A stretch of DNA of 64,000 bases, from contig NZ_JAFMPQ010000003.1 in the NCBI RefSeq assembly GCF_020667845.1, positions 186,001 through 250,000 on the forward strand, in the 5' to 3' direction. The translations under genes were made by a program, and so were the position numbers. Source of the stretch: Cognatishimia sp. F0-27. GTDB lineage: Bacteria; Pseudomonadota; Alphaproteobacteria; Rhodobacterales; Rhodobacteraceae. Of the stretch, positions 1-11,180 are shown piece by piece. Within the stretch, counting starts at the first letter, position 1, and the number at the start of each line of letters is the position of its first letter. Under the pieces are notes generated by a model. It was not told the origin of the DNA and made no database searches. It was given only the letters and a program-made list of their open reading frames with translations.

Positions 1-1886
1 AAGAACTCCACCCCGTTGTTGTTCTGGCCGAAATAGCCAAAGACCGAAATCACAAAGAAGATAACGCCCCCGATGGCGGCGATCGGCATGATCGGATTGC
101 CCACGATCCCCGTCATCAACCAGCCAAACGGCGTGCGCTTGCGCCCTGACCTGACGCGCCCCGCGCGCCATCGGATCGCCGCAGCGTCGAGCACGATCGA
201 GGCCAGCGCCGCGAAGACGAGGAACAGGACGATCCCCGGCAGATGCGCGACAAGGCCGCTTCCCAGCGGCTCGAAGAGATAGGCGGGATTCAGCACCATC
301 ATCGCGCCGATGAACAGCCCCAGCAACGCCACCGGCACCAGCGCCGCGCGCAGGATCCAGGGCGTGCGCGCGCGCAGCCCGTCCGCGATCCGGCTGATCA
401 CGCGCGAGAACCGGCCCGTCACCCCGCCCAGAACCGGCAGGTAGACAAGCGCCACGATCAAGGAGGCCGACAGAACAAAGATCAGCGTGACCGGGAGCAT
501 CCCCATGAACTGACCCGGCACACCGGGCCAGAACAGCATCGGCAGGAAAGCGCAAAGCGTCGTCGCGGTCGAGGATACCACCGGCCAGAACATCCGTTTG
601 GCCGCCTCCACATAGGCATGCATCGGCCCCGACCCCTCGGCGATGCGCTTGTCGGCGTATTCCACCACGACGATGGCACCATCCACCAGCATCCCGACGG
701 CGAGGATCAGGCCGAACATGACGATGTTCGATACCGAAATGCCCATCACCGCCAGCAGCGCGAAACATAGCAGGAAGGATGTCGGGATCGCAAACCCCAC
801 CAGCAGGGCAGGGCGCGTGCCAAGCGCGGCAAGCACCACGATCATCACCAGCGCAATCGCGGTCAGAACGGAGCCTTCAAGCTGGCTGACCATGGAGGCA
901 ACCTGGCGGCTCTGATCGTTCGACGTGCCAAGCTGCAAGGCCGCGCGCAATTCCGGCGGCCAGTCCGCTTCCGCCTGCTCCACCGTTGCGCGGACCTCCT
1001 CGACCATGTCGATGACGTTGAAGCCCTTGCGCTTGACCACCTGCAGCGCAACCGTGGTCTCGCCGTTGAAGCGCGCCGTGCCCTCGCGATCCTCGAAGGT
1101 GAGGTTGATCGTCGCGAGATCGCCCAACGTCACGACCCGGTCGCCGTTCACCTTCACGGGCAGGTCATAGACGTCGCGCTGGTCGTCAAAGCTGGACGGG
1201 ATCTTGACCGCAAAGGCGCCCTGCGCGGTTTCCACGTCGCCCGCCGCGATCAGCTGGTTGTTGTTCTGAACCACCGCCAGCAGCTCACCGGCAGTGACGT
1301 TGTAGCTTTCGAGCCTGAGCGGATCGATGATCACCTCGAGCATCTCGTCCCGGTTGCCCGCGATCCCGGCCTCCAGAACCGCGTCAAGGCTCTCGATCCG
1401 GTCCTGCAAATCCTTGGCGACGCGCGCCATGGTCCGCTCCGGCACGGAGCCGGTGAGGTTCACGATGATGACCGGGAATTCGGAGAAATTGATCTCGTTG
1501 ATCGTGTATTGGTCGGCCCCGTCGGGGAAATCGGCCTGTGCCTTGATCATCGCATCGCGCACATCGGCCATGATGGCGCTCTTGTCCCAGCCAAACTCGA
1601 ACTCCAGCGCCACGCCGGCATAGCCTTCGGCCGCGGTTCCGGTCATCTCCTTCAACCCGTCGAGATCGGACAGCTCCGTCTCCATCGGCTTGACCAGCAG
1701 GCTCTCGCTGTCGGCGGCGGAAATGCCGGGGAAGTTGACCGACACGAACAGCGCCGGGATCTCGATATCCGGCTCACCCTCCTTGGGCAGCGAGACGTAG
1801 GAATAGCCGCCCACCACGAGCGACAGGACGATGAACGCCATGATCATGCGGGCGCGTTCGGACGCCCAGTCAACGATGCCTGTCAT
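1..1886 (-). CDS. RND efflux pump inner-membrane permease (AcrB family), 3' end outside the window
   Basis: Proton-driven RND permease that exports substrates with the adaptor encoded just upstream. The visible N-terminal ~629 residues show a first membrane helix (starting MTGIVDWASERARMIMAFIV), a porter domain with the family-like stretch SLPKEGEPDIEIP, and a helix cluster starting near residue 330 that includes GMLVDGAIVVVEYADKR, which matches the RND helix-4 motif GxxVDxxIVVVE. The C-terminal part lies before base 1. The start is fixed by a 4-bp ATGA overlap with the adaptor stop, so the two genes are translationally coupled. The substrate cannot be told from sequence. Confidence 0.93.
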   Translation of the reverse strand, partial: MTGIVDWASERARMIMAFIVLSLVVGGYSYVSLPKEGEPDIEIPALFVSVNFPGISAADSESLLVKPMETELSDLDGLKEMTGTAAEGYAGVALEFEFGWDKSAIMADVRDAMIKAQADFPDGADQYTINEINFSEFPVIIVNLTGSVPERTMARVAKDLQDRIESLDAVLEAGIAGNRDEMLEVIIDPLRLESYNVTAGELLAVVQNNNQLIAAGDVETAQGAFAVKIPSSFDDQRDVYDLPVKVNGDRVVTLGDLATINLTFEDREGTARFNGETTVALQVVKRKGFNVIDMVEEVRATVEQAEADWPPELRAALQLGTSNDQSRQVASMVSQLEGSVLTAIALVMIVVLAALGTRPALLVGFAIPTSFLLCFALLAVMGISVSNIVMFGLILAVGMLVDGAIVVVEYADKRIAEGSGPMHAYVEAAKRMFWPVVSSTATTLCAFLPMLFWPGVPGQFMGMLPVTLIFVLSASLIVALVYLPVLGGVTGRFSRVISRIADGLRARTPWILRAALVPVALLGLFIGAMMVLNPAYLFEPLGSGLVAHLPGIVLFLVFAALASIVLDAAAIRWRAGRVRSGRKRTPFGWLMTGIVGNPIMPIAAIGGVIFFVISVFGYFGQNNNGVEF

Positions 1887-3928
1887 TGGATCGGATCCTC
1901 AAAGCTCGGGGCGACCGGGACGCCATCGGTGACAAATTCCTGGCCCACGGTGATCACGTCCACCGTGTCCGGCAGTCCGGACAGCCACACCCCCTCGCGC
2001 GTGTCGCGCAGCAGCGTGACCGCGTTGAACGCCGCCAGCCCGTCAGCGGAGATCGTCCGCACGCCCAACGTGCCCTCATCATTCAGCGTCATGGCCGAGG
2101 CGGGCAGAAGATGGGCTTTCTGGCCCTCTGCCTCGATGGCGATTTCGGCGGTCTGCCCGTCGCGGATCGCGAAATCTTCGTTATCCACCCGAAGTTCGAT
2201 CCGGAAGGTGCGCGTGACCTCGTCGGCGGAGCGCGACACGAAGCTGACCGCACCGGCAACCACCCGGTCATCCACCAGCCGCGCCGCGGCCATGGACCCG
2301 GTTTCGATCCGGGCCACATCCGCCTCGGGCACAAACCCCACGATCTTGATCGGCGAGAGCTGGATCACCGTGGCACAGGCGCTGCCCGCCTGCATCAGCG
2401 CGCCAAGCTCCGCGGTGTCGGTCTCCAGAACGCCCGCGAAAGGCGCGCGGATTTCCAGCCGTTCGATATCCTTGCGGACCGAGGCCACGGCGGCCTGTGC
2501 CGACTGGATCGTGGTGAGCGCGTTCTCCTCGCCGGAGCGGGCGGATTCGATGGCCGCAAGCGCGCCTTCAAGCTGCGCCCGGGCCGAAATCACCGCCGCG
2601 CGGGCGCTTTCCACGCCGCTCAGCGCGGTCTCGACCGCGGCGGAGGCGCCTTCGACCTGACTTTCGGCGCTGGCGATGCCCGTGCGGGCATTCTGAACCT
2701 GCGCGCGCGCCGATTCGACCCCGGCACGCGCGGCTTCCACGTCAGAGCGCGCCGAGGCGATGCCCGCCAGCGCGTTCTGGATCTGGGTGCGCGCCGATTG
2801 CACACCGGCCAGAGCCGAGGCCACCTCGCTGCGTGCCGCTTCGACGCCGGCGCGGGCGCCCTCGACCTGTCCCTTGGCGGCCTCGATGGCGGCTGTGGCG
2901 GCTTTTTGTGCGCTGAGCGCCGATTGCACGCCCGCTTTTGCGGCCTCGTATTGCGCCTGTGCGCCCGCAAGCTGGGTGCGTGCGGTGAAACCGCGGTTTT
3001 CCAGCCGCTCCGCGGCGTTGAGGTTGATTTCCGCCTCGCGCACGCGCGCCTCGGCTTCGAGAAGCCGCGCGGCGCTTTCGGGCACGCCGGCTTGCGCCTG
3101 CGCCAGCGCGGCTTGCGCCGCGGGGAGCTGGGCTTCCGCCTGCGCCAGGTTGGCTTGCGCCGCCGGGACACGCGCCTTGGCCTCTTCGAGCCGCGCTTCG
3201 GTCTCCGGCACGCGGGCCTCGGCTTCCTTCAGGCGGGCTTCCATCGCCGGCAGACGCGCCTCGGCCTCGGCAAGCCGGGCCTGCGCTTCGGGCACGCGTG
3301 CGCGGGCCTCTTCAAGCTGCGCCATGGCGGCGGGCACGCCGGCGCGCGCTTCCGCGAGCCGGGCTTCCGCGGCCGGCACCTGCGCCTCGGCTTCGCCGAT
3401 CCGCGCGCGCGCCGCCGGAAGCTGCGCTTCGGCTTCCGCCAGCCGCGCGCGTGCCTCCGGCACGCGGCTTTCCGCCTCTGCGAGGCGCGCGATTGCTTCC
3501 TGCAGGGACGTGTCGCGCACGCCCGGGTCGATTGCGCAAAGCAGCTGGCCGGCCTCGACAAAGGTGCCGCGGCGCAGCGGTTCCGACGCGATCTTGCCGC
3601 CGGTCTCTGCCCGCACCTCGACCTCGCGGAGCGCTTCGGTCTGGCCGCGCGTCACCACCTGGCTGTCGATCTCCTGTGCCACCGAGCGCTGCGCGATGAC
3701 CCGCACCACGCCCTCTGCCAGCGTCTCCTCGACCGGCGCGGCCTCGGGCTCGATGACGGCCGGGGCACCCTCTGCGTCGCTGGCCGCGGCGGTGCTGTCT
3801 TCGGCGTCGCCCAGCACGGCGGCGGGGGTCATGTCGCGGGCGAATTGCAGCAGCCGGTCCCGCTCCATCACGAGGGCGTATAGGAAAACCGCCACGATTG
3901 CGGCGGTCAACAGGGGCAGAATGCGCAT
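1883..3928 (-). CDS. RND periplasmic adaptor (membrane fusion protein) with a giant proline-phased coiled-coil hairpin
   Basis: Links the permease to an outer-membrane channel. The start at 3928 (MRILPLLTAAIVAV) is preferred over an ATG at 4051 because GGAAGAAAGAG lies just upstream and a signal anchor follows at once. Order: anchor 4-20, acidic linker, first half-lipoyl domain about 100-135, ascending helix 138-308, tip near RLENRGFTART (about 308-317), descending helix 318-492, second half-lipoyl (RAPFAGVLETD) and beta-barrel to the end. The protein is 681 aa; usual adaptors are about 350-420 aa. The excess is entirely the hairpin. Prolines at 157, 171, 185, 199, 213, 227, 241, 255, 269 and 283 are exactly 14 apart, while the descending arm has none. 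In DNA this is a degenerate 42-bp repeat. Confidence 0.93.
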   Translation of the reverse strand: MRILPLLTAAIVAVFLYALVMERDRLLQFARDMTPAAVLGDAEDSTAAASDAEGAPAVIEPEAAPVEETLAEGVVRVIAQRSVAQEIDSQVVTRGQTEALREVEVRAETGGKIASEPLRRGTFVEAGQLLCAIDPGVRDTSLQEAIARLAEAESRVPEARARLAEAEAQLPAARARIGEAEAQVPAAEARLAEARAGVPAAMAQLEEARARVPEAQARLAEAEARLPAMEARLKEAEARVPETEARLEEAKARVPAAQANLAQAEAQLPAAQAALAQAQAGVPESAARLLEAEARVREAEINLNAAERLENRGFTARTQLAGAQAQYEAAKAGVQSALSAQKAATAAIEAAKGQVEGARAGVEAARSEVASALAGVQSARTQIQNALAGIASARSDVEAARAGVESARAQVQNARTGIASAESQVEGASAAVETALSGVESARAAVISARAQLEGALAAIESARSGEENALTTIQSAQAAVASVRKDIERLEIRAPFAGVLETDTAELGALMQAGSACATVIQLSPIKIVGFVPEADVARIETGSMAAARLVDDRVVAGAVSFVSRSADEVTRTFRIELRVDNEDFAIRDGQTAEIAIEAEGQKAHLLPASAMTLNDEGTLGVRTISADGLAAFNAVTLLRDTREGVWLSGLPDTVDVITVGQEFVTDGVPVAPSFEDPIQ

Positions 3929-4229
3929 TGTCGTCTCTTTCTTCCAAGGCCGTGCCGGGGCACGGTCCGGTATGTCTCTGGGCGCCTTGCACAGGCCGCA
4001 GTGGCGCTGAACCGTTCCGTTCAGTTTAGGGCGACCCAAGGGCAGCTTCAAGGATCAGTTGGTCGTTATACGGGCGCAGAGCGGAAAAAGACCGTTTTTT
4101 GACGGTGCATCGATGGAAAACCGGTCACCGCCCCGGCTTGGCACGCCTTTTGCGGCGCTGTAAGAGGGGCGCAGAACATGTTGCGCGCCGGGCCCCCGGG
4201 CGCGACGCCCGTCACATCAGGAGCCCGCC
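3929..4229. promoter_or_regulatory. Divergent intergenic region between efflux operon and TPR gene
   Basis: No gene is seen in these 301 bases. It must hold the promoters of the minus-strand efflux pair and the plus-strand TPR-bamB-der group. An inverted repeat ACCGT-N6-ACGGT spans 4091-4106 and could be an operator. No regulator gene adjoins it, so any assignment is a guess. Confidence 0.35.
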
Positions 4230-4886
4230 GTGAGCGATACCGACAGTTTCATCGAGGAGGTCACCGAGGAGGTCCGCCGCGACAAGCTCTACAAGACCAT
4301 GCGCCGCTATGGCTGGATCCCGATCCTGATCGTGGTGCTGATTGTCGGCGGCGCGGCATGGCGCGAATATGCCAAGGCGCAGGACGCGGCGCAGGCGCAG
4401 GCTTTCGGGGATGCGATTCTCGCGGGGCTTCAGGCCGAGGACGATGCGGCGCGCGCCGCGGCGCTGGATGCCGTTGCGGCACCGGGGCCGGGCGGGGCGG
4501 CGATCCTGCAGATGCTGGTCGCCGCGGAAGAGGCGCAGGCCGAGAACCCCGCGGAGGCCGTCGCCCGGTTGCAGGCCATTGCCGACAACCCCGAAATCCC
4601 GGGCATCTATCGCCAGATCGCGCAGTATAAGGCGCTGTCGCGCTCCGATGGCGGCCTGAGCGTCGAGGCGCGTCGCGCCGGTCTCGAGTCGCTGGCCATC
4701 GCCGGTCAGCCGCTGCGGCTTCTGGCCGAAGAGCAGCTTGGCCTGATCGACGTCGAGACCGGCGAGATCGACGCCGCCATCGCGCGGTTTACCGCCATCG
4801 TCGAGGATGCAGAGGCCACGGCGGGCTTGCGCAGCCGCGCTTCGCAGTTGATTGTGGCATTGGGCGGGACGCTGGAACGCGGATAA
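4230..4886 (+). CDS. Membrane-anchored tetratricopeptide (YfgM-like) protein
   Basis: 218-residue protein: short N-terminal cytoplasmic stretch, one membrane helix at about 29-43 (WIPILIVVLIVGGAAW), then an Ala-rich helical TPR-like domain. It resembles YfgM, a SecYEG/periplasmic-chaperone accessory protein of E. coli; that function is known for E. coli and only inferred here. Start is GTG, with CAGGAG seven bases upstream. It is followed at 69 bp by bamB and then der, the same order in many proteobacteria, which supports a role in envelope protein export. Confidence 0.85.
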   Translation: MSDTDSFIEEVTEEVRRDKLYKTMRRYGWIPILIVVLIVGGAAWREYAKAQDAAQAQAFGDAILAGLQAEDDAARAAALDAVAAPGPGGAAILQMLVAAEEAQAENPAEAVARLQAIADNPEIPGIYRQIAQYKALSRSDGGLSVEARRAGLESLAIAGQPLRLLAEEQLGLIDVETGEIDAAIARFTAIVEDAEATAGLRSRASQLIVALGGTLERG

Positions 4887-4955
4887 CCGCCCCGGCCGCG
4901 CTTCCGGGGATCCCGGCACAGCGCTGCGCGGCCCGGCAGGCAGGAGGAGAGACCG

Positions 4956-6329
4956 ATGGGTCTTGAGGCAGCACGAAACCGGCGCTTGCGCCGCGCAACG
5001 CCCCGCAGCGGGCTCGCTCTGGGACTGGGCGCGCTGATCGCGCTGGCCGGGTGCACCGATCCGGAGGAGATCCTGCCCGGAGAGCGGCTGTCGGTGCGCG
5101 ATGTGCTTGAAACCCGCGTCGATCCGCTGGCCGAGGAACCGGACACGACCGGGGCGCGCGCGATTGCGCTTGGCACGGCGCAGGCCAATGCAAGCTGGCC
5201 GCAAAGCGGCGTGTCCCCCTTTGCGCGGGTCTCGCACGCGGCCTTGAGCAGCGCGCCTGCGCTCGCATGGTCGGTCGATATCGGCCAGGGCGACAGCCGC
5301 CGCAAGCGGCTGAACGTGAACCCTGTGATGGGCGGCAACGCGATCTTCACGGTCGATGCGGACCATATCGTGCGCGCGGTGTCGACCGGCGGCGCTCTGC
5401 TGTGGAGCCATGACCTCACCCCCACGCGCGACGAGGCCTTCCAGGGGCAGGGCGGCGGGCTGGCCTATGCGGATGGGCGGCTCTACGTCGCCTCCGGCTT
5501 TGGCAAGGTTTCGGCGCTGGATGCGTCCAGCGGGGCCGAGATCTGGTCGCAACGGCTCGGCAGCACGGCCACCGGCGCGCCGACCGTTTCCGGTGGGGTG
5601 GTCTATCTCACCGCCGGCGACAGCACCGGCTGGGCGATCGAGGCCGATGACGGCCGGGTGCGCTGGCAGATCGAAGGCACGGGGGATGTGAACAACGTGG
5701 CGGGCGCGCCCGCGCCGGCGCTTGGCGCGCAGCGCGTGGTCTTTGCCTTTGGCGGCGGCAGCGTTCAGGGCGCGTTCCGCGAGGGCGGTTTGCAGCTGTG
5801 GAATGCCGATATTCTCGGACGGCGCAACGGCATCGCGCTGGCCACGATCGACGATGTGACCGGCGATCCGCTGATTTCCGGCGATACGGTGTTTGCGGGC
5901 ACCCATTCGGGCCGCACCGTGGCGCTCAACCTCTATGATGGCGACCGTCTCTGGACCGCCCGGGAAGGCGCGCTCGGGCCGCTCTGGCCAGTTGGCGATT
6001 CGGTGTTTTTCGTGTCCGATCGCAACCAGCTCATCCGTCTCGATGCCGGGACCGGCGCGGAGATCTGGAAGGTGGCGCTGCCGGGCTACAAGCCCTCGGC
6101 GCGACCGAACCGGCGGCGGGACGAGTCGTTTGCCAATCACGGCCCGATCCTTGCCGGTGGCCGGCTCTGGGTGGCCAGCAGCGACGGGCTGCTGCGCGGC
6201 TTCAGCCCCGAAGACGGCAGCCTCGCGGTGTCGGTCGAGATCCCGCGCGGGGCCACGACCCGGCCCATCGTTGCCGGTGGCACGCTCTACGTTGTCGCCA
6301 CGGACGGGGTCTTGCACGCGTTTCGCTGA
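4956..6329 (+). CDS. bamB: Outer-membrane protein assembly lipoprotein BamB (PQQ-like beta-propeller)
   Basis: Scaffold lipoprotein of the BAM complex, which inserts beta-barrel proteins into the outer membrane. 457 residues, with a lipoprotein signal ending in the lipobox LAGC (Cys33). The rest is a repeating beta-propeller with blade-like segments such as ALDASSGAEIWSQRLG, VRWQIEG and RLDAGTGAEIWKVALPG. The ATG follows a strong AGGAGGAG. It sits between the YfgM-like gene and der, the classic position. Length is somewhat above the E. coli protein (about 390 aa), with an extended N-terminus after the lipidated Cys. Confidence 0.92.
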   Translation: MGLEAARNRRLRRATPRSGLALGLGALIALAGCTDPEEILPGERLSVRDVLETRVDPLAEEPDTTGARAIALGTAQANASWPQSGVSPFARVSHAALSSAPALAWSVDIGQGDSRRKRLNVNPVMGGNAIFTVDADHIVRAVSTGGALLWSHDLTPTRDEAFQGQGGGLAYADGRLYVASGFGKVSALDASSGAEIWSQRLGSTATGAPTVSGGVVYLTAGDSTGWAIEADDGRVRWQIEGTGDVNNVAGAPAPALGAQRVVFAFGGGSVQGAFREGGLQLWNADILGRRNGIALATIDDVTGDPLISGDTVFAGTHSGRTVALNLYDGDRLWTAREGALGPLWPVGDSVFFVSDRNQLIRLDAGTGAEIWKVALPGYKPSARPNRRRDESFANHGPILAGGRLWVASSDGLLRGFSPEDGSLAVSVEIPRGATTRPIVAGGTLYVVATDGVLHAFR

Positions 6330-6387
6330 ACCGCGCGCGGCGCCCCGCGGAGGCGGCCGGGCCGGCGGTGGCGCGTCGGGGTCACCG

Positions 6388-6453
6388 GCGCTGGGGCGCT
6401 GCCCCGTCGCAGCAAAGCTGCGACTCCCCGGGATATTTGAGGCCCAAAGAAAC
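6388..6453 (+). repeat. Intergenic palindromic repeat, long form, copy 1
   Basis: Three modules in order: a GC hairpin GGGGCGCTGCCCC, a second hairpin GTCGCAGCAAAGCTGCGAC, then the tail CCCCGGGATATTTGAGGC followed by CCAAAGAAA. The same layout recurs at 8074 (diverged) and 22059 (opposite strand); shorter versions occur at 38176 and 62181. It lies between bamB and der. It resembles intergenic repeats I recall from other Rhodobacterales genomes. It may form a transcript stem-loop; no clear U-tract follows, so terminator function is uncertain. Confidence 0.75.
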
Positions 6454-6549
6454 CGGGATGCGCGGCGGGCGGGCCGCTCGCGCGCGGGGTCTTTCGATTG
6501 GTGGCGAAATGCTGTAACCCGGCGCTCTGATCTCCGGAGCCTGTGACCG

Positions 6550-8031
<1,482 letters not shown>

Positions 8032-8073
8032 GGGCCTTGGCCGTCCGGATGGGGGGCATCGGGCGAGGGAAAA

Positions 8074-8140
8074 GAGGGGGCGCTGCCCCCGTCACAGCAA
8101 AGCTGTGCCTCCCCCGGAGTATTTCGAGACAGAAGAAAAC
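8074..8140 (+). repeat. Intergenic palindromic repeat, long form, copy 2 (diverged)
   Basis: Same three-module order as the copy at 6388: GGGGGCGCTGCCCCC, then GTCACAGCAAAGCTGTGCC (its hairpin arms changed in a largely compensating way, CGCAG/CTGCG to CACAG/CTGTG), then CCCCCGGAGTATTTCGAGAC and AGAAGAAAAC. The paired change hints that base-pairing is maintained. It lies just after der, between der and a convergent minus-strand gene, so it could serve as a 3' boundary. Confidence 0.7.
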
Positions 8141-8196
8141 CCGGAAAGGGACATCAAACCCGGCAAATCAGGGACGGGTCCGGTGAGGAAGCGCGG

Positions 8197-8571
8197 TCAT
8201 GGGCGCGGGGTTGCCCGCTCCAGCGCCAAGCCGTTGCCCCATGTGCCATGCAGCGCGCCATCTTCCCGGATCACATAGATCACCGGATGGGTATCGCCCC
8301 AATCCACCGTCAGCACACGCCCATCGCGTACGCCGCGCCCGGAATAGCTGTCCGCACCAATGCTCCAGCGCAGGATCACGCCGGCCCCGTCCGGTGTGAT
8401 TGTCATCGTGCCGGAATAGGCGGAGCCTTGGAGATTGCGCCCCTCGACCACGTAGGATCCGGAGAGAGCTGTGGCTGCGCTTTCCAATTGCGGCGCTTGT
8501 GATTGCGCGTTGCTGATTGTGGCGGCCCAGACCAGGCCGGTGGCGAGGAACCCTCGACGGAAGAGTGACAT
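8197..8571 (-). CDS. Small exported protein of unknown function
   Basis: 124 residues. N-terminal signal peptide (MSLFRRGFLATGLVWAATIS, probable cleavage after SNAQS or nearby), then a beta-rich domain with SGSYVVEGRNLQGSAYSGTM, VILRWSIG and LHGTWGNGLALE, i.e. repeated G-x-[YW] strands such as are found in small lipocalin-like or DUF-type periplasmic proteins. No catalytic motif is visible. AAGGAAG precedes the ATG. It stands alone on the minus strand, 70 bp downstream of the TspO-like gene. I do not recognise the family. Confidence 0.7.
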   Translation of the reverse strand: MSLFRRGFLATGLVWAATISNAQSQAPQLESAATALSGSYVVEGRNLQGSAYSGTMTITPDGAGVILRWSIGADSYSGRGVRDGRVLTVDWGDTHPVIYVIREDGALHGTWGNGLALERATPRP

Positions 8572-8641
8572 GGCGCGGCCTTCCTTGTCCTGCGTGCGTA
8601 TCGCGTCAGCCTAGCGATGCAGCGTGCGGATCGGCAAGTCT

Positions 8642-9343
8642 TTACTCGGTATCCGTGCCGCGGAGCGCCAGGATCGCGATGATCCCGATCAGCGCCAGCC
8701 CGGCGACCGCGGCATTGAGCGGAGCGGCGTTTGCCACGATCACCGCAACCAGCGCCCAGATCACCGTGATGCCGTATTCCGGTGCCCTGTGCAGCCGATA
8801 CTGCACCACCAGCGCGATCACCAGCGCCACCGAAAGCGCCACAAGCGCCGCGGGTGTGGCCGGCAGCCAGCCATATCCCGCCAGCATCAACCCGATGGAG
8901 ACCGAGGAGGCGGCGGTCAGCCAGCCGGCATAGATCGCCACGGGCGCCTGCTGCAGCCAGCGATCCGTGTCGCCGACGCGAAACAGCGACAGCAGCGCCC
9001 CGCCCAGCATCACCCAGATCATCACCGTCGCAAGCGCCGGTGACCACTGTGCCGCGGGCAGCCAGAACATGCCCACCGCGAGGGAAACCACAAGCGGGCC
9101 GCGCATCGGCGCCCAATCCGGATCGTCGGCGCGCCGGATCATCCCGAAGCCGGTGCCGGCGATCAGCCACAGATAGATCAGGCCCCAGATCGAGAAAGCA
9201 TAGCCCGCAGGCTGCACTGGCGGGTTCTCCTGCGGCACCGGAAACTGCGCCGGTTCAAACCCGTTGAACCCCTGCGAGACAAACGGCGACGCCGCAAACC
9301 CGACTGCCACGAGGAAAAGCACAATTGCCCAGAGCCGGGTCAT
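8642..9343 (-). CDS. TspO/MBR-related membrane protein (tryptophan-rich sensory protein family)
   Basis: 233-residue protein of about seven membrane helices. The stretch [20 protein letters not shown] and several Trp residues in helices (e.g. [11 protein letters not shown]) match the bacterial TspO-like group, though it is longer than the classical five-helix TspO (about 160 aa). Ligand and function are unknown; TspO proteins bind porphyrins and affect pigment and stress regulation in Rhodobacter. Its ATG overlaps the serS stop in an ATGA junction, so it is translationally coupled to serS. Confidence 0.75.
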   Translation of the reverse strand: MTRLWAIVLFLVAVGFAASPFVSQGFNGFEPAQFPVPQENPPVQPAGYAFSIWGLIYLWLIAGTGFGMIRRADDPDWAPMRGPLVVSLAVGMFWLPAAQWSPALATVMIWVMLGGALLSLFRVGDTDRWLQQAPVAIYAGWLTAASSVSIGLMLAGYGWLPATPAALVALSVALVIALVVQYRLHRAPEYGITVIWALVAVIVANAAPLNAAVAGLALIGIIAILALRGTDTE

Positions 9344-10632
9344 TCAAGCCCCCCCTCTGCCGTGATCCGGCTCTTGCCACGCAGATAGGGGTGCAGCACG
9401 TCGGGAAGGTCCACCGATCCGTCCGCCTGCTGCCCGTTCTCCAGCACGGCGATCAGGCAGCGCCCGACCGCAAGCCCCGAGCCGTTCAGCGTATGGACAA
9501 ATTCCGGCTTGCCGCCCGCATCCGGCTTGAACCGCGCATTCATCCGGCGGGCCTGGAAATCGCCGCAGACCGAGACCGACGAGATCTCGCGGTAGGTGTT
9601 CTGTCCGGGCAGCCAGACCTCGATGTCATGCGTCTTGATCGCGCCGAACCCGATATCGCCGGTGCAGAGCACCACCGTGCGGTAAGGCAGACCAAGCGCC
9701 TGAAGCACCGCCTCGGCGCAGCCGGTCATGCGCTCATGCTCTGCCATCGACTGGTCGGGATGGGTGACCGAGACCATCTCGACCTTCTCGAACTGGTGCT
9801 GGCGCAACATGCCGGCGGTGTCCTTGCCCGCCGAGCCCGCCTCGGAGCGGAAACACTGCGTGTGGGCGACAAAGCGGCGCGGCAGCGAGGCCTCCTCCAC
9901 CGTCAGCCCATGCACGATGTTGGTCAGCGTCACCTCGGCGGTGGGCACAAGCCACCAGCCATTGGTGGTCTGGTAGCTGTCCTCGCCGAATTTCGGCAGT
10001 TGCCCGGTGCCGCGCATCATGTCCTCGCGCACCAGAACCGGCGTCCATGTCTCCGACAGGCCGTGCTCTTCCACATGCAGGTCGATCATGAACTGCGCCA
10101 GCGCCCGGTGCAGCCGCGCCATCGCTCCGGTCAACACCACGAAGCGCGAGCCCGACAGCTTGGCCGCGGTCTCGAAATCGAACCCCGGCTTCGCACCCGG
10201 GATCTCGAAATGCTCCACCGGTGTGAAATTCATCTCCCGCGGCGTGCCCCAGCGGCGGATCTCGACATTGTCGTCTTCGTCTTCCCCGTCCGGCACGTCG
10301 GCATGCAGCACATTGGGCAGGCCCATCAGCATGTCGGTCAGCTCCGCATCGAGCGCCTTTGCACGCTCCTGCATCTCGGCGACCTCGGCCTTCTTCTCGC
10401 CGACCAGCGCGCGCAGCCGGGCAAACTCCGCCTCATCGCCGCTGGCCTTGGCCTTGCCGACCTGTTTGGAGGCGGCGTTCTGGTCGGCCTGGGCGGTCTC
10501 GGCGGCATGGATCGCTGCGCGCCGCGCGCTGTCAAGCTCAAGGATCGTGGAAGACATCGGCGCCACGCCACGGCGCGCCAGAACGGCGTCGAACGCCTCG
10601 GGGGCCTCACGGATGGTGCGGATGTCATGCAT
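9340..10632 (-). CDS. serS: Seryl-tRNA synthetase
   Basis: Charges tRNA-Ser with serine. 430 residues, normal length. N-terminal coiled-coil tRNA-binding arm (about 28-100, rich in Ala, Glu, Lys), then the class II catalytic core with motif 2 ([20 protein letters not shown]) and motif 3 ([17 protein letters not shown]). Start [20 protein letters not shown] is typical of alphaproteobacterial SerS. It is the first gene of a two-gene minus-strand unit with the TspO-like gene. Confidence 0.97.
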   Translation of the reverse strand: MHDIRTIREAPEAFDAVLARRGVAPMSSTILELDSARRAAIHAAETAQADQNAASKQVGKAKASGDEAEFARLRALVGEKKAEVAEMQERAKALDAELTDMLMGLPNVLHADVPDGEDEDDNVEIRRWGTPREMNFTPVEHFEIPGAKPGFDFETAAKLSGSRFVVLTGAMARLHRALAQFMIDLHVEEHGLSETWTPVLVREDMMRGTGQLPKFGEDSYQTTNGWWLVPTAEVTLTNIVHGLTVEEASLPRRFVAHTQCFRSEAGSAGKDTAGMLRQHQFEKVEMVSVTHPDQSMAEHERMTGCAEAVLQALGLPYRTVVLCTGDIGFGAIKTHDIEVWLPGQNTYREISSVSVCGDFQARRMNARFKPDAGGKPEFVHTLNGSGLAVGRCLIAVLENGQQADGSVDLPDVLHPYLRGKSRITAEGGLE

Positions 10633-11180
10633 GTCCTTGATCCTTCTTGCGACTCGCGCGCCTTATGCCTCATCGCCACAGCAAACGGTAGGCCCTGATC
10701 GGGGCGAGGTCAAAACGCGCACATGTGCCGGTCCCGTCCGCCTCCAACCCGCATGATGGGTGAAAAACGCAGGCAGAGGGCGGGCGGTTCCAGCCGGGTT
10801 GTCCCGCCCGCGCGGCAGGAGCGCGTGGCGGGCGCGCGCGCGGCCGCCCGATTGCGGCGCGGCGTGCCGACCGCGGCGCGATGACCGGGCGCGCTGCGTC
10901 CGATCCTCGACGCGTGGCGACGAGCGGGAGCGACGGGGCAAAGCGCAAAGCCTGGCTGATGCGGCATGGCGCAGATCTTGGCGCAGGCAGCATGGCGCAA
11001 GGGCAGGTCCCTGCGGCGTGCCCCCGACGCTGGCTCAAGCGCGCTCCCGGTGTCGCGGGACCATGCCAACACCTTGGACGCGGACTCCGTCCACCGACCC
11101 ACAGCACAAAACCGTGCGGCGGACCCATGGCGCAGCGCAAGGGACTCGTGCCTGACCGCCAACCGCGTGAACAATCCGCC
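10633..11180. other. 548-bp stretch without a recognisable gene
   Basis: Upstream of serS and downstream of the protease gene, both on minus. Open frames here are Arg/Ala/Pro-rich and look like GC-rich noise. There are several partly similar ATGGCGCA(A/G) strings (about 10967-11130) and a small hairpin TGGACG-N7-CGTCCA near 11074. The serS promoter must lie at its left end, but I cannot place it. No tRNA or known RNA family is recognised. Confidence 0.5.

Noticed and set aside
1886-3883. 665-codon plus-strand ORF opposite the RND adaptor
   Set aside because: It is the shadow of the 42-bp coiled-coil repeat; His/Arg/Leu composition fits a mirror frame and no start signal is present.
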